64,000 nucleotides of DNA from Nanobdellota archaeon (GTDB taxonomy: Archaea; Nanobdellota; Nanobdellia; Parvarchaeales; Parvarchaeaceae), in NCBI GenBank assembly GCA_021799085.1, contig JAJZBD010000002.1, positions 101,355-165,354 on the forward strand, read 5' to 3'. Shown here one piece after another: positions 16,821-26,296 of this stretch; position 1 is the stretch's first letter, and each line of letters opens with the position of its first letter. A model generated the notes under the pieces. That model saw only the letters and a program-made list of their open reading frames with translations. It had not been told where the DNA came from and did no database searches. A program made the translations under genes and the position numbers.

Positions 16821-17696
16821 ATGAAAATAGAAATGATCCTTGGGGCAATGAGCAATATTGAAACCACCCATAATGGAAACCCTTACGAAGTAATAGCGAA
16901 TATTTACCGTGCTAAAGACAGAGAAATAGATATACTGATAGGGCCGGAATGGAGCCTTACATCCGCTTCAGGAGTATATGTTCAGAAATTTATCAGAAAC
17001 AACAAGGCAAAGGATGCAATTAATATGCTGTTCAATGCTCCGGATTACTGCGAATATGCACCTAGGGATGCAAAGAAAATACTTGAAGAAAAAATAAATG
17101 ATGAATCACTGTTTAAAGAGGTTCCGAGAATACCTTACTCGAAAAGAGAATACGAAAAGCTGTTAAAAGGTCTTAAGATGGCAAGCAGGGGTTCAGATAT
17201 GCTTATTTTTCCAGGAACTGCCATGTTTTATGATGAAAATAAGGCGCTGTATAACGTAATGCCAGTGATTAGAAACGGCGAAGTGATAAAAAGCGTTTAC
17301 AAGTTCAATGATGGCCTCGGTTCAAAATTCAATTTAGAAGGAGCATTAAAGTTATATCCCTCTGAAACAAACAATGATGAATATTGCGAAGGGAAATACT
17401 CATTATCTTATGGGGAAGACCCAATAGTAAACTTTGAAGGCATAAACACTTCGGTTGAGATATGTGCCGATGCGGGGATACTAAAAAAATATGGCATAGA
17501 TAATTTAGATCTGCAGGTGCTTTCTTCATGTGGTAATTCATCTACGGATAGCGTTATAAACAATAGTGGATACATTGCGGCCGTGGATGGATTTAAAGGT
17601 GTAGAAATAAATGTGTCCGGTAAATATGCACCGAAGTTAAGACCTATCGAAAAATCAAATGATCTACACTTATTTAATTTGCAGTTCGATCTCTAA
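16821..17696 (+). CDS. divergent carbon-nitrogen hydrolase paralogue
   Basis: 291 residues, paralogous to the gene at 3103-3900. The presumed triad is Glu43 in LIGPEWSLTS, Lys161 in SVYKFNDG and Cys215 in SVEICADAGI. Compared with its sister it has an insertion of about 45 residues between Glu and the Lys block. Shared blocks (GPEWSL, VEICAD, LDLQVLSS/LDLQILVSS) show they form one subfamily distinct from standard nitrilases. Substrate unknown. Its stop overlaps the convergent membrane protein gene by 4 bases. Confidence 0.7.
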   Translation: MKIEMILGAMSNIETTHNGNPYEVIANIYRAKDREIDILIGPEWSLTSASGVYVQKFIRNNKAKDAINMLFNAPDYCEYAPRDAKKILEEKINDESLFKEVPRIPYSKREYEKLLKGLKMASRGSDMLIFPGTAMFYDENKALYNVMPVIRNGEVIKSVYKFNDGLGSKFNLEGALKLYPSETNNDEYCEGKYSLSYGEDPIVNFEGINTSVEICADAGILKKYGIDNLDLQVLSSCGNSSTDSVINNSGYIAAVDGFKGVEINVSGKYAPKLRPIEKSNDLHLFNLQFDL

Positions 17697-18253
17697 ACAT
17701 TTGTTTTGGCGTCTTTCTTTCTATGCAAGTATTCTCTGCCCCAATAATATAAAAATGGGGATACACAGATTATTGTAAGCGGTATAAAAGACTGGGCATA
17801 GCTCATATTTGCTATTATGTTGTTATAGTTGTTCATTGAAAGATAATTATGTAGTGAAACTAGGGATTCGGATCCGCCCATACCAAGATATATACTTCCA
17901 AGCATTTGCTTGTCTTTCAAGCCAACTTTTTTATGTATCTTGGAAGAGAAGATATACATAGAAACGTTCGCTATTATATAGGAACTTATAGCAGAGGGAA
18001 TTATTCCTATGTAGTTGAACAGCTTTGCCATTATAGGATTCGCTTCCTGGCCCCCTTGGTATTCCAAGCCAAAATAAGTAAGTATTCTGTCGGAAAACAT
18101 CGCTGCGCTTTCATAAAGAAACTTAAATTTAACTGCCAGGTTATCCTTATAGAATTTTTTCAAACCGGAAAAGGCCTTACTAAGGTAATATTTGAGGTTT
18201 TTATTCGCATAAACCTCTTTGTTTTCATCGTCGATTATGGAATCTAAGCCCAT
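17693..18253 (-). CDS. membrane protein of unknown function
   Basis: 186 residues; N-terminal half charged, then at least three hydrophobic helices (IIPSAISSYIIANVSMYIFS, a weaker central one and FIPLTIICVSPFLYYWG) and a Lys/Arg-rich C-terminus. GLEYQGGQEANPIM before the first helix looks like a conserved loop shared with DUF5658-like small membrane proteins, but I cannot assign it firmly. Probably co-directional with the MFS gene upstream (15-base gap). Confidence 0.55.
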   Translation of the reverse strand: MGLDSIIDDENKEVYANKNLKYYLSKAFSGLKKFYKDNLAVKFKFLYESAAMFSDRILTYFGLEYQGGQEANPIMAKLFNYIGIIPSAISSYIIANVSMYIFSSKIHKKVGLKDKQMLGSIYLGMGGSESLVSLHNYLSMNNYNNIIANMSYAQSFIPLTIICVSPFLYYWGREYLHRKKDAKTNV

Positions 18254-18268
18254 TATACCTTTAAAAAA

Positions 18269-19477
18269 TCATCGCTTATAAACCCTTTTTTTATTTTGAG
18301 ATAATACTTTAAAGTAGATAAATCCGCCAACTGTTTGGAGAACCCCCCCAAAAAGAACTGGAAATGGCAGTGAAACATCCATCAAGTAACCGGATAAACC
18401 TGAACTTGTCTGTGCCAACCTGTTTGCTAGACCCATCACGCTTGATGCCGTCCCATAATCCTGAGAATCCACGCCGCTCATGTTTACTGCACTTCTTGAT
18501 GGGGAGCCGAAACCCGCTATAAATGAACGGATAGTAAAGAAAAGAGATGAAAGAATAAACAACGGAGAAAATGCTATTATTATTAGCATCACTCCCTGCA
18601 ATGCCCTTGTATAAGAGGCAGTAAAAAGCGTGGAAAACCTTGGAGAATATGCTTTTCTTGAGGCTGCAAATGCGGCAAGCGCAGTAGCTGCATATGAAAT
18701 AGTATATATTATACCGATAAGGCTACTGTTTACACCGAAACGCAGTTCAAACCATAGGGGGAGAAGAGGAACTGCCATACCCAATCCCAAACCGTTGAAG
18801 GAATTAGCGATGATAACCTTAATAGAGTAGTGTATGCTTTGCCGCTTCATTACTCTGGTCGTTTTTTTCGGTCTCTTTACCTCTGCGACAAACAATAGTG
18901 CGAATAGTGAGATAAAAATCATGAAAGCTGAGAGCCCAAACAATATTCTGAAACTGTCTATTATACCCACTGAATTAACAAAAAAAGCCTTGAAATAAAG
19001 CATGAGGCTGCCGAATATTGCAAATGCAGAACCAACATACGTAGTATCCGCTAGTTTCTTTACTCTCTCTTTGCTATCCTTCCAGTTGCTCACTATCAAT
19101 GCCGTAGACCCTGGTGAAAAAGTCCCTCTCATTCCTCCCGCAGCACCTGCTATTCCTCCAATTATTGCCGCTATGACTATTGCAAAAAAATTCACTGAGA
19201 GAGTAAGCAATATCAAGGCCGCGAGTGGAAAAACTTCTCCTATTATAAGTGATTTCTTATACCCTATTCTGTCGCCTAAAGCACCAAGAAGTAATGACAG
19301 GCCGGCATTGAATGCCATTATGACAAAATATATTATTCCTATTGAGATTATGTTATAATGTAGTGCAAAAAGGTAAAGGGGCAAGGACAATGTGACAAAT
19401 ATGAGAGCTACGCTTCTAGATGCCCTAGAAACCAGAAAGAACTTGAATGTCTTTTCTTCCTTGCTTACTCTATTCAT
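18269..19477 (-). CDS. MFS transporter
   Basis: 402 residues with about 12 transmembrane helices. LLGALGDRIGYKKSLIIGE after helix 2 is MFS motif A, and GGIAGAAGGMRGTFSPGSTA and GSPSRSAVNMSG are typical helix-4 and helix-10 glycine-rich stretches. Probable small-molecule exporter; substrate unknown. Divergent from the NUDIX-methyltransferase gene at 19538 with only 60 bases between starts, so a shared control region is possible. Confidence 0.87.
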   Translation of the reverse strand: MNRVSKEEKTFKFFLVSRASRSVALIFVTLSLPLYLFALHYNIISIGIIYFVIMAFNAGLSLLLGALGDRIGYKKSLIIGEVFPLAALILLTLSVNFFAIVIAAIIGGIAGAAGGMRGTFSPGSTALIVSNWKDSKERVKKLADTTYVGSAFAIFGSLMLYFKAFFVNSVGIIDSFRILFGLSAFMIFISLFALLFVAEVKRPKKTTRVMKRQSIHYSIKVIIANSFNGLGLGMAVPLLPLWFELRFGVNSSLIGIIYTISYAATALAAFAASRKAYSPRFSTLFTASYTRALQGVMLIIIAFSPLFILSSLFFTIRSFIAGFGSPSRSAVNMSGVDSQDYGTASSVMGLANRLAQTSSGLSGYLMDVSLPFPVLFGGVLQTVGGFIYFKVLSQNKKRVYKR

Positions 19478-19537
19478 TCATTTATTATCACAGCATACCG
19501 TATATATTCTTTTACCAGTAAAACATATTAGTTTTGT

Positions 19538-20605
19538 ATGCTCTATTATTATATGGAAAGGCTGGAAGGGCAGGGAGCAATAAGCATAGTAAAAAAAGGA
19601 AACTATATACTTCTTGATTTGAGAAAAGCAAAACATGGCCACATTTGGGAGGTTCCTGGTGGTGGAATAAAAGAAGGAGAAACGCCTGAAGAAGCTGTTA
19701 GAAGAGAAACAAAGGAGGAAGTAAACATAGACCTAAAGAATCCAATATGGTTAGGCGCAAAAAACCAGGGGATACACTGGATAAATACGGAAATAGACCA
19801 TTTTTTCTTGTCAAATTCATTTGCAGGAGAGCCAAAGGCAGTTGATCTGGAAGACAAGGAAACCCTTGAAGTAAAATGGGCAAGGATAAGCGATATAAAA
19901 GCAATGCTAAATATAAGTTGGAGAGTAGTAGATGCCATGTACTTCCTTTCGCTTCGTTTTCCGGGCTTAAAAACGGAATACTACAAAATAAGAAACGCAT
20001 TTGATAACCGTGCAGTGTATTCATTTGAGCAGCTTTCTTATTGGTCTGGAAAACTATCCTCTTTTTTCAGGTATAAAAACTATCTGGATAGAAGACTTGC
20101 GGACAAAATTGAAGATATTTTGGATAAACTCAGGCCACCCGTGCTCCAGATAAATCCTGGCTTCGGGGAAATAACGAAAAAATTGATAGAAAAATTCGGC
20201 AATGTTGACATTGTTGAACTTTCTCCCGAAGCAAGGTACCATCTAATTAAAAATTTCGGTAATAAACTGCATTTTATAAAAGGAATAGCTGAGAGTTTTC
20301 ATTCAAACAAAAAATATAATAGCATAGTAGCATTGAACTCTTTTATATACCAGCCTTCTTACATCTTATTTGCGCAAAGCATTCTTTCTTCAATTAATCC
20401 AAATGGAAAACTAGTATTTTCACCGCTTAGTATAAAACGCCACATCTTGCCTTCATCGTATGTAGCTTACCGCCATTCCATAAAAGCTTTGGATTCTTAC
20501 AAGCAGTTTTTTGCAGATTTTGGCCTCGAATTTGATGAATTATACAGCTTTCCTCTAGACAGACTTAATAACATAAAAACAGATGTTCTTTCATTTATCA
20601 AGTAA
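19538..20605 (+). CDS. NUDIX hydrolase fused to a class I SAM methyltransferase-like domain (copy 1)
   Basis: 355 residues. The N-terminal part (about 10-135) is a NUDIX domain with the box at residues 42-64 (PGGGIKEGETPEE, then RRETKEEVNI; the usual Gly near the end is Asn). After a linker of about 50 residues, a Rossmann methyltransferase-like domain begins with LQINPGFGEITKKL, where the normal Asp/Glu-x-Gly-x-Gly motif is altered to NPGFG, followed by an acidic strand VDIVELSPEA. The C-terminal half is weaker than in copy 2 at 52503-53642, so the methyltransferase part may be degenerate. Start may be ATG 19538 or 19553. Confidence 0.8.
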   Translation: MLYYYMERLEGQGAISIVKKGNYILLDLRKAKHGHIWEVPGGGIKEGETPEEAVRRETKEEVNIDLKNPIWLGAKNQGIHWINTEIDHFFLSNSFAGEPKAVDLEDKETLEVKWARISDIKAMLNISWRVVDAMYFLSLRFPGLKTEYYKIRNAFDNRAVYSFEQLSYWSGKLSSFFRYKNYLDRRLADKIEDILDKLRPPVLQINPGFGEITKKLIEKFGNVDIVELSPEARYHLIKNFGNKLHFIKGIAESFHSNKKYNSIVALNSFIYQPSYILFAQSILSSINPNGKLVFSPLSIKRHILPSSYVAYRHSIKALDSYKQFFADFGLEFDELYSFPLDRLNNIKTDVLSFIK

Positions 20606-20661
20606 TATCGCTCTTACGATATTAGCGAAAGATTTATATGCATTTAGTGCATGATTAAAAA

Positions 20662-21216
20662 ATGGAAAAAATAACAATAGCAGCAATCGCAGGAAGCCTT
20701 AGAAAGGACTCGTTCAACAAGGCAATAATAAATACTGCTAAAAAATATGCGCCTGAAAACATAGAAATAGAGATACTTGACTTGAAAGATATACCTTTGT
20801 TCAATCAAGATGAAGAAAAGGAAATGCCTGAAAGTGTAAAGATATTCAAGGATAAGATAAAGAAAGCAGACGCTGTACTAATAGCCACACCAGAATATGA
20901 CAGGTCCATACCAGGGGTTCTAAAAAATGCAATAGACTGGGCTTCTAGGCCTTACGGCGACAATTCATTTGACGACAAAGCCGTTGCAACTATAGGAGCA
21001 AGCGGCGGTGCTATAATAGGAACAGCGGTAGCACAGTACCATTTAAGGCAAATATTTTCATTTCTCAACGCGCATCCTTTAGAAAGGCCTCAGATTTTTA
21101 TAGGGGGAGCAGGCGATAAAATTGAAAACGGCCTGTTTGTAGATGAAGATACAGTAACATTGATAAAAGATCTTGTGCAAAAGCTTGCAGAATGGGCCAT
21201 AAGGCTGAGAAAATAG
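20662..21216 (+). CDS. NADPH-dependent FMN reductase
   Basis: 184-residue flavodoxin-fold quinone/azo/chromate reductase type protein: AIAGSLRKDSFNKAI (phosphate loop for FMN, residues 9-23), TPEYDRSIPGVLKNAIDW near residue 75 and IGASGGAIIGT near residue 112. Reduces FMN-bound acceptors such as quinones with NADPH; physiological acceptor unknown. Own promoter (AAAGATTTATATGC, about 30 bases ahead of ATG). Confidence 0.9.
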   Translation: MEKITIAAIAGSLRKDSFNKAIINTAKKYAPENIEIEILDLKDIPLFNQDEEKEMPESVKIFKDKIKKADAVLIATPEYDRSIPGVLKNAIDWASRPYGDNSFDDKAVATIGASGGAIIGTAVAQYHLRQIFSFLNAHPLERPQIFIGGAGDKIENGLFVDEDTVTLIKDLVQKLAEWAIRLRK

Positions 21217-21245
21217 TATTTATTCACAGAACTTAAATTTATTTA

Positions 21246-22445
21246 ATGTCACATGTAGGCAGTAGTTCTGCAATTATAACAGAAAAGACATCAGAAAAAA
21301 AGAACAGTAGCTACACAGCCAGTGAAGAAGCAAAGAAATCAAACACACATTCATTCGCGCAAAAGCCAATACTTGTATTTTGGGAGACTACAAAAGCATG
21401 TATGCTTGCTTGCAGGCATTGCAGGGCATCGGCGATACATTCTGCTCTTCCTGGAGAACTGACAACAGAAGAAGGGCTAGCCTTAATTGATAAAATCACA
21501 GAATTCGGAATTCCTTACCCCGTTATAGTATTCACCGGCGGGGACCCACTTATGCGAAAGGATATATTTGAACTTATGAAGCATGCAAAAGAACTTGGCG
21601 TAAAATTTGCTTTATCACCTGCTGTAACAAACCTGCTAACATACAATGCAATGGTAAAAATACGGGAGTTGGGCGCAACTTCAATATCAATTAGTCTGGA
21701 CGGCGCAGTGAAGGAGACACATGATGACATAAGATCAATTGATGGAACATTCGATGCAACTATAAAATCGATAAAAAATGCCATAGATGCTGGATTGAAC
21801 ATACAGGTAAATACTACAGTTATGAAAAGCAATGTAAATGAACTTCCCCGAATATTCAACCTTATAAAAAGCTTGGGAGTAAAGGTATGGGAGGTTTTTT
21901 TCCTAATAAAAATTGGCCGTGGAGCAGGGCTTCAGGAGATAAGTCCCTCTGAATACGAAAGTGTATGTAACTTCCTTTACGATGCATCTAAATATGGGGT
22001 GGTAATAAGAACAGTAGAAGCGCCATTTGAAAGGAGAGTCGTTAGCATGCGGATAAAGAAGGGTAGTTATTGGAGAGATCCTTTCTATGATCATTTGCAT
22101 TCAGAGCTTATGAATTTGGAGGGAGAACCAAAGTATAATTCGACCATCTCTCCAGTCGGAACATTGGATGGTGATGGCATAATCTTTGTAGGAAATGACG
22201 GTACTATCTTTCCAGGAGGTTTTCTGCCAGTAAAACTTGGTAATGTAAGAAAGGATAACATTGTAGAGATCTACAGAAACAACAGCATCATGAGAAGCAT
22301 ACGTGCAAGAGATTTCTCTGGTTATTGTGGAAAATGCGAATTCAAATGGCAGTGCGGGGGAAGCAGGGCTAGAACATACTATTCCGAACACGACATTCTT
22401 GCATCGGATCCCGCATGTTTTTATTCTAGGATAGCAAATAGGTAA
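21246..22445 (+). CDS. radical SAM/SPASM protein, AhbD/NirJ-like
   Basis: 399 residues. The radical SAM Cys motif is CMLACRHC (CxxxCxxC) near residue 57, preceded by ILVFWETTKA, and FTGGDPLMRKD supplies the Gly-rich SAM site. The C-terminal SPASM-like region has CGKCEFKWQCGGSRAR and a final Cys in SDPACFY, which would hold an auxiliary 4Fe-4S cluster. This layout is that of AhbD (haem b formation from Fe-coproporphyrin III) and NirJ-like enzymes; a haem role would fit the cytochrome b at 14.6 kb, but other SPASM functions are possible. An unusual 40-residue Ser/Lys-rich N-terminal extension precedes the barrel. Confidence 0.85.
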   Translation: MSHVGSSSAIITEKTSEKKNSSYTASEEAKKSNTHSFAQKPILVFWETTKACMLACRHCRASAIHSALPGELTTEEGLALIDKITEFGIPYPVIVFTGGDPLMRKDIFELMKHAKELGVKFALSPAVTNLLTYNAMVKIRELGATSISISLDGAVKETHDDIRSIDGTFDATIKSIKNAIDAGLNIQVNTTVMKSNVNELPRIFNLIKSLGVKVWEVFFLIKIGRGAGLQEISPSEYESVCNFLYDASKYGVVIRTVEAPFERRVVSMRIKKGSYWRDPFYDHLHSELMNLEGEPKYNSTISPVGTLDGDGIIFVGNDGTIFPGGFLPVKLGNVRKDNIVEIYRNNSIMRSIRARDFSGYCGKCEFKWQCGGSRARTYYSEHDILASDPACFYSRIANR

Positions 22446-22526
22446 TAGGTACATAGCTAATAAATTTATATGCCAAATAGCTTCAGCTGAAATTTTTAAG
22501 GCGAAAAAATTATAATGACTATTGCA

Positions 22527-23153
22527 TTAGCGTAGGGCATTTTTTAGGCTGTTAATATGCTGTATGGGCATCAGTAGAAACAGCATGGAATACAAGCCCT
22601 TTATTGCTCTTTTTTGATAATCATTCCAGTATATATATTCCTTAGAAAAGCCATCTAGAAACTGCTTAAAACCTGTTTTATTTGAATAGTTATAGTATGC
22701 AGCTGATAGTATTAGCAGAGACACATCCCAATACCTGTACCTTTCTTTCTGAGTTTTTATTGCCTGTTCTGAATCTATTATATATGCTCCTTCGGAATTA
22801 CATATGAAGTTATCAAGCTTTGAATCCCCTAAAGAATACCCCTCCCGGTGTATCTCTGAAAACAATTTTCCCAATTTTGACCCTTCGCAGTAATCTACTT
22901 TTCCATCAACGTATTCTCTGTTTAGCTCTTTATTATTAAGATCAAAGGAGTAGATCTTTGGCTTTTTTATGTCGTTGTTGGAATTAAGGAACTCCAACTC
23001 TCTCTCAAGTCTACTTTTTGATAACGCTGCAAATGGATAAAATAGCTGTAATAAAGGGGAAAAAAGCCACTTGTAAGAATTAAAGCTGTTATACTTCTTC
23101 TTGATTATCTTGCGGTCTTTCTCTTCCTGTATCAGTACTTGACTTAAGACCAT
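22527..23153 (-). CDS. lipopolysaccharide-kinase-like protein kinase fold
   Basis: 208 residues. The catalytic loop YSLGDSKLDNFI (near residue 105) matches the H/LGDxxxxN loop of KdkA/WaaP/Bud32-like kinases with Leu in place of His, and YIIDSEQA is the metal-binding block (IDxE instead of DFG). The N-lobe is short and the ATP-binding Lys is not obvious. Substrate may be a sugar or protein. Lies 39 bases downstream of a methyltransferase gene on the same strand. Confidence 0.7.
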   Translation of the reverse strand: MVLSQVLIQEEKDRKIIKKKYNSFNSYKWLFSPLLQLFYPFAALSKSRLERELEFLNSNNDIKKPKIYSFDLNNKELNREYVDGKVDYCEGSKLGKLFSEIHREGYSLGDSKLDNFICNSEGAYIIDSEQAIKTQKERYRYWDVSLLILSAAYYNYSNKTGFKQFLDGFSKEYIYWNDYQKRAIKGLYSMLFLLMPIQHINSLKNALR

Positions 23154-23192
23154 TAAATTTAAAGATTATAAAGGGTATTTATAACTTTAATT

Positions 23193-23699
23193 CTAGCTTT
23201 CCCGTTCAAAAAGCAGAAGGTAATGGAATTTTAATTCCTTCTCTTTTACTAGTTTGAAGCCTATGCTTTTCATATCGTTTATGACTTTATCCTTGCTTAG
23301 TCTTATGCTTACTGGGGGGCCGAACATAGTATCTTCAGGCTTAAAATCAAGTATGGCTATGTATCTCTTTGCTATTTTATTTATGTTTTTCAGTGCTTTA
23401 TCCCGGCATTCCTGCACAAGGTCATGATAAACATTTGACATAAAAACCAGATCAAAAGAACCTGAGGAATAGTCACAAATGTCTGCCTTTACGGTTTTTA
23501 TCCCCGCTTGTTTAAGCTCATCAAAATAGATATCATTTAAATCCAAAACGGTAACATTTTCGCTTTTCTCAAGCATTTTCTTGCTGAAGAAGCCGTCTCT
23601 TCCTCCTATATCAATTATACTATAACCTTTTTTAATGTCAAGGAAATCTATTATACTTTTATCAGTTAACCCACTCATTTCTCTGATTTTATCCATCAT
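23193..23699 (-). CDS. class I SAM-dependent methyltransferase
   Basis: 168 residues. Motif I is SIIDIGGRDGFFSKKM (residues 32-47), followed by the acidic strand VTVLDLN, post-I ADICDYSSGSFDLVFMSNVYHDL and a GPPVSIRLSKDKVINDMKSI tail segment typical of UbiE/ArsM-like small methyltransferases. Target unknown. Upstream gene of a probable two-gene unit with the kinase-like protein. Confidence 0.85.
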   Translation of the reverse strand: MMDKIREMSGLTDKSIIDFLDIKKGYSIIDIGGRDGFFSKKMLEKSENVTVLDLNDIYFDELKQAGIKTVKADICDYSSGSFDLVFMSNVYHDLVQECRDKALKNINKIAKRYIAILDFKPEDTMFGPPVSIRLSKDKVINDMKSIGFKLVKEKELKFHYLLLFERES

Positions 23700-23803
23700 A
23701 AGATATTTTTTAAGTAATTGGGATATTTAAATCGTTTGGTACTAAAAAGATGAAATGCTACGCTGTAAATAATGTTTAAATACACACAAAATTTTGATAT
23801 AAA

Positions 23804-24112
23804 ATGGAGGGAACACTTAACAAACCAGAAAGTGAAAGCATAACAGAAGATAACAATAATAAAAGTGCTTCAGTAAATGGTAATCAAAATAAACCAGAAG
23901 TGAACGATTCAAAAAGCGGCATGCTTCCTTCAGATGACAGGATACCCAATACTCCCGGAAATGAAATTAAGATAAACAAATACCTGATAATTGCAGTAGT
24001 TGTTATAATAATACTTCTTGTAATTGCGTATTTTCTTTACCATTATAACATCCTTGGAGTAAGGATACTTGTAAGGCATACGCTTGGTTTAAGCACACCA
24101 GGCTCTGCTTAA
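23804..24112 (+). CDS. single-pass membrane protein with disordered N-terminus
   Basis: 102 residues: about 65 residues of Ser/Asn/Glu/Lys-rich, probably disordered sequence, one transmembrane helix (YLIIAVVVIIILLVIAYFLY) and a 25-residue tail with HTLGLSTPGSA. A TATA box (GTTTAAATAC near 23775) is about 28 bases ahead of the ATG, so the mRNA is leaderless. Function unknown; it precedes a surface protein gene. Confidence 0.6.
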   Translation: MEGTLNKPESESITEDNNNKSASVNGNQNKPEVNDSKSGMLPSDDRIPNTPGNEIKINKYLIIAVVVIIILLVIAYFLYHYNILGVRILVRHTLGLSTPGSA

Positions 24113-24156
24113 TAAACAAAGAATAGGCTTTTATATTCGTTTCTTATCATAATTAA

Positions 24157-25752
24157 ATGGATAATCCAAAAAATATACAAATAAGTTCAGAACCGAATAA
24201 AGGTCAAATAGGACATAAAACTGCTGGTATAATAGTAATTATAGTATTATTAGCTGTTTTGGTATTCGTCTTCGCATCATATGAAGGGTATATCCCTTTC
24301 CTCAAGCTTTCAACTTCTGTTAATCCGTATTACAGTATTGCTAATGTGCAGCAATTAAGTTCGACTATTTCAAAGCTGCAGAATTCCAGCGGCCCATTCA
24401 ATCTTTCATATAGTTTGCTTCTAAGCCTAAGCGCCACTTCTGGAACTTCAGTTTTCTCCTTTAATCTGCCAATTAACGGTTATATCGCCCATTATAAGCC
24501 GTATATAAGACAAACGGCCGATATTAACTTAGGTGCGCTTGTAAAAGATATAGACAGCTTAAGTAAAAGTATAAACCTGTCTTCATTTCCAAAGTTCCTT
24601 GATACAGTGAACCTTACTTTATTATCAAATATCTCTTACGGTACATTGTGCATTCCTTTCTCAATGCTGGCTTCCGCGGAAAATACCAGCTTATCTATCG
24701 TAGGGTATGCAATGAATGACTCCAAGATAGGCAATAATTCACTGCTTTGTGTCTCATTAAAAACAAATAATCTGGCAAATTCAAGCGCTCTTTCAAGCAT
24801 TTTAAGCACATCAATGGCGTCAGCAAACATATCAAACATAAGTCAATTCAACGATTATGTACGGGTCAAATACATGAAAAGCGAGAGTTATAACGGAAAT
24901 TCTTGCTCTTTGCTGGGCATAAACACTACGCCTGCATTTGAAAGCAAATATAACTCTTCAATGCACTTCAATTTCTGCTTTTCAAATACCTATGGCATAC
25001 CTTTGAATGGCAGTTTTGTGCTTAACCTGACAAGAGATTCATCAGCAATAACAAGTCTCTTTAATTCATATGGAAACGCGGGTTCAATGCCAAACTTCTC
25101 CGATATAGTGCTATCTGCTTCCTTTAAATCGGCATTTAATCCTGCTCCGTCATCAGTCTCAATTCTGTCTTCTCTTCCATCCGGCTCTTATACTTTGAAC
25201 GAAAGCAGTTTATTACAAACTATTGGAGAGCTAAATATTATGCCGGCAGCTCCTACAAATAGCACTAAAGCCCTTGCTGCAAACGCTGATTTGACTGCCT
25301 TGGTTTCAGACAGCTTTCCAGGACTGAATCAAATATATCTGTCTCCCACTGCAGCTGCTGATGAGGGAATTAATCCAGGGGTATTTGAAAATTACTATCT
25401 TTTTGGGGCAGGAAATGCCGTATTAGCAATGGAAAATGGCTCTTCAACTAATGGAATAAATGGCACAACCATATTGCTGGGAGTGTCGAACACCACTAAA
25501 AATCTTAGTTACTACTACCATACCTTTTTAGGCATACCTAGCATCTCCATATCCAACATAACCTTAGACGCCATACCTGCGATAAAAGTAGTAGCAAATC
25601 TGTCATCCTATGATGTAATAACTGTTTTAGGAGTAACAAATTCAAGTCTTTATGAAATTTCAGCAGTTTCTACTGGCAAAGTCTACATAAATGAAGTTAA
25701 TTCTGGAATGGCTAATTTCATCAAAAATTTTAAACTGGACTATTTAAATTAG
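24157..25752 (+). CDS. membrane-anchored Ser/Asn-rich surface protein
   Basis: 531 residues. Residues 1-23 are cytoplasmic, followed by a single anchor helix (TAGIIVIIVLLAVLVFVFAS) and a large extracellular part full of Ser, Asn and Thr with many N-glycosylation sequons. Near residues 248-288 lies SCSLLGIN, then NFCFSNTYGIPLNG; the same Cys pair with C-[FI]-S-[ND]-x-x-G-x-P is in the proteins at 42365 and 58687, defining a local paralogous family. Probably part of the cell envelope. No catalytic motif seen. Confidence 0.7.
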   Translation: MDNPKNIQISSEPNKGQIGHKTAGIIVIIVLLAVLVFVFASYEGYIPFLKLSTSVNPYYSIANVQQLSSTISKLQNSSGPFNLSYSLLLSLSATSGTSVFSFNLPINGYIAHYKPYIRQTADINLGALVKDIDSLSKSINLSSFPKFLDTVNLTLLSNISYGTLCIPFSMLASAENTSLSIVGYAMNDSKIGNNSLLCVSLKTNNLANSSALSSILSTSMASANISNISQFNDYVRVKYMKSESYNGNSCSLLGINTTPAFESKYNSSMHFNFCFSNTYGIPLNGSFVLNLTRDSSAITSLFNSYGNAGSMPNFSDIVLSASFKSAFNPAPSSVSILSSLPSGSYTLNESSLLQTIGELNIMPAAPTNSTKALAANADLTALVSDSFPGLNQIYLSPTAAADEGINPGVFENYYLFGAGNAVLAMENGSSTNGINGTTILLGVSNTTKNLSYYYHTFLGIPSISISNITLDAIPAIKVVANLSSYDVITVLGVTNSSLYEISAVSTGKVYINEVNSGMANFIKNFKLDYLN

Positions 25753-25756
25753 AAGA

Positions 25757-26266
25757 TTAAAAGCTATCTGTTTCCTTTATTTCCATTTCCGCTATGCTGT
25801 TATCATCATTAAACAAAAAATATGCGGTTATCTTTTTTCCCAAAAGAATATCGGGCAGCCAATATTTATCGTCAGACCACATTTTTTCAAGCGGTAATCC
25901 CTTAATATCCATCCATTGCGGAGCCATCTCCTCGCTTTCAACCGGTTCTCCTTCCCACTTATAAGCAATAAATACGTGTGCTCTCTGGTTAAAATCCTTA
26001 TCTGATGGATTATTCTTAAAATAAAAATTTATCACTGCAACTTTTTCAAACTCCTTAAGATTTACATTGATTTCTTCCTTTGTTTCCCTAAGAAGTGCAT
26101 CGGTTATGCTTTCTCCTTTTTCAACTTTACCGCCTACACCGTTAAGCTTTCCGGCACCGAATCCCCTTTTTTTCATTGCTATGAGTATTTTATTTGTATT
26201 TTTATCAAAAAGATAGCATAAGGTTACATCCCTTAAGTTTCTGTAATTTTCAATGTAGTACTTCAA
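25757..26266 (-). CDS. NUDIX hydrolase, MTH1/MutT-like
   Basis: 169 residues with the NUDIX box GGKVEKGESITDALLRETKEEINV near residues 41-64 split by no insert; AMKKRGFGAGKLNGVGG ahead of it is the pattern of MTH1-type 8-oxo-dGTPases, and APQWMDIKGLPLEKMW later matches the same group. Likely cleans oxidised nucleotides. Convergent with the surface protein gene, 4 bases between stops. Confidence 0.85.
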   Translation of the reverse strand: MKYYIENYRNLRDVTLCYLFDKNTNKILIAMKKRGFGAGKLNGVGGKVEKGESITDALLRETKEEINVNLKEFEKVAVINFYFKNNPSDKDFNQRAHVFIAYKWEGEPVESEEMAPQWMDIKGLPLEKMWSDDKYWLPDILLGKKITAYFLFNDDNSIAEMEIKETDSF

Positions 26267-26296
26267 ATTTTTATCATTTGATTCTACCGTATAGGG

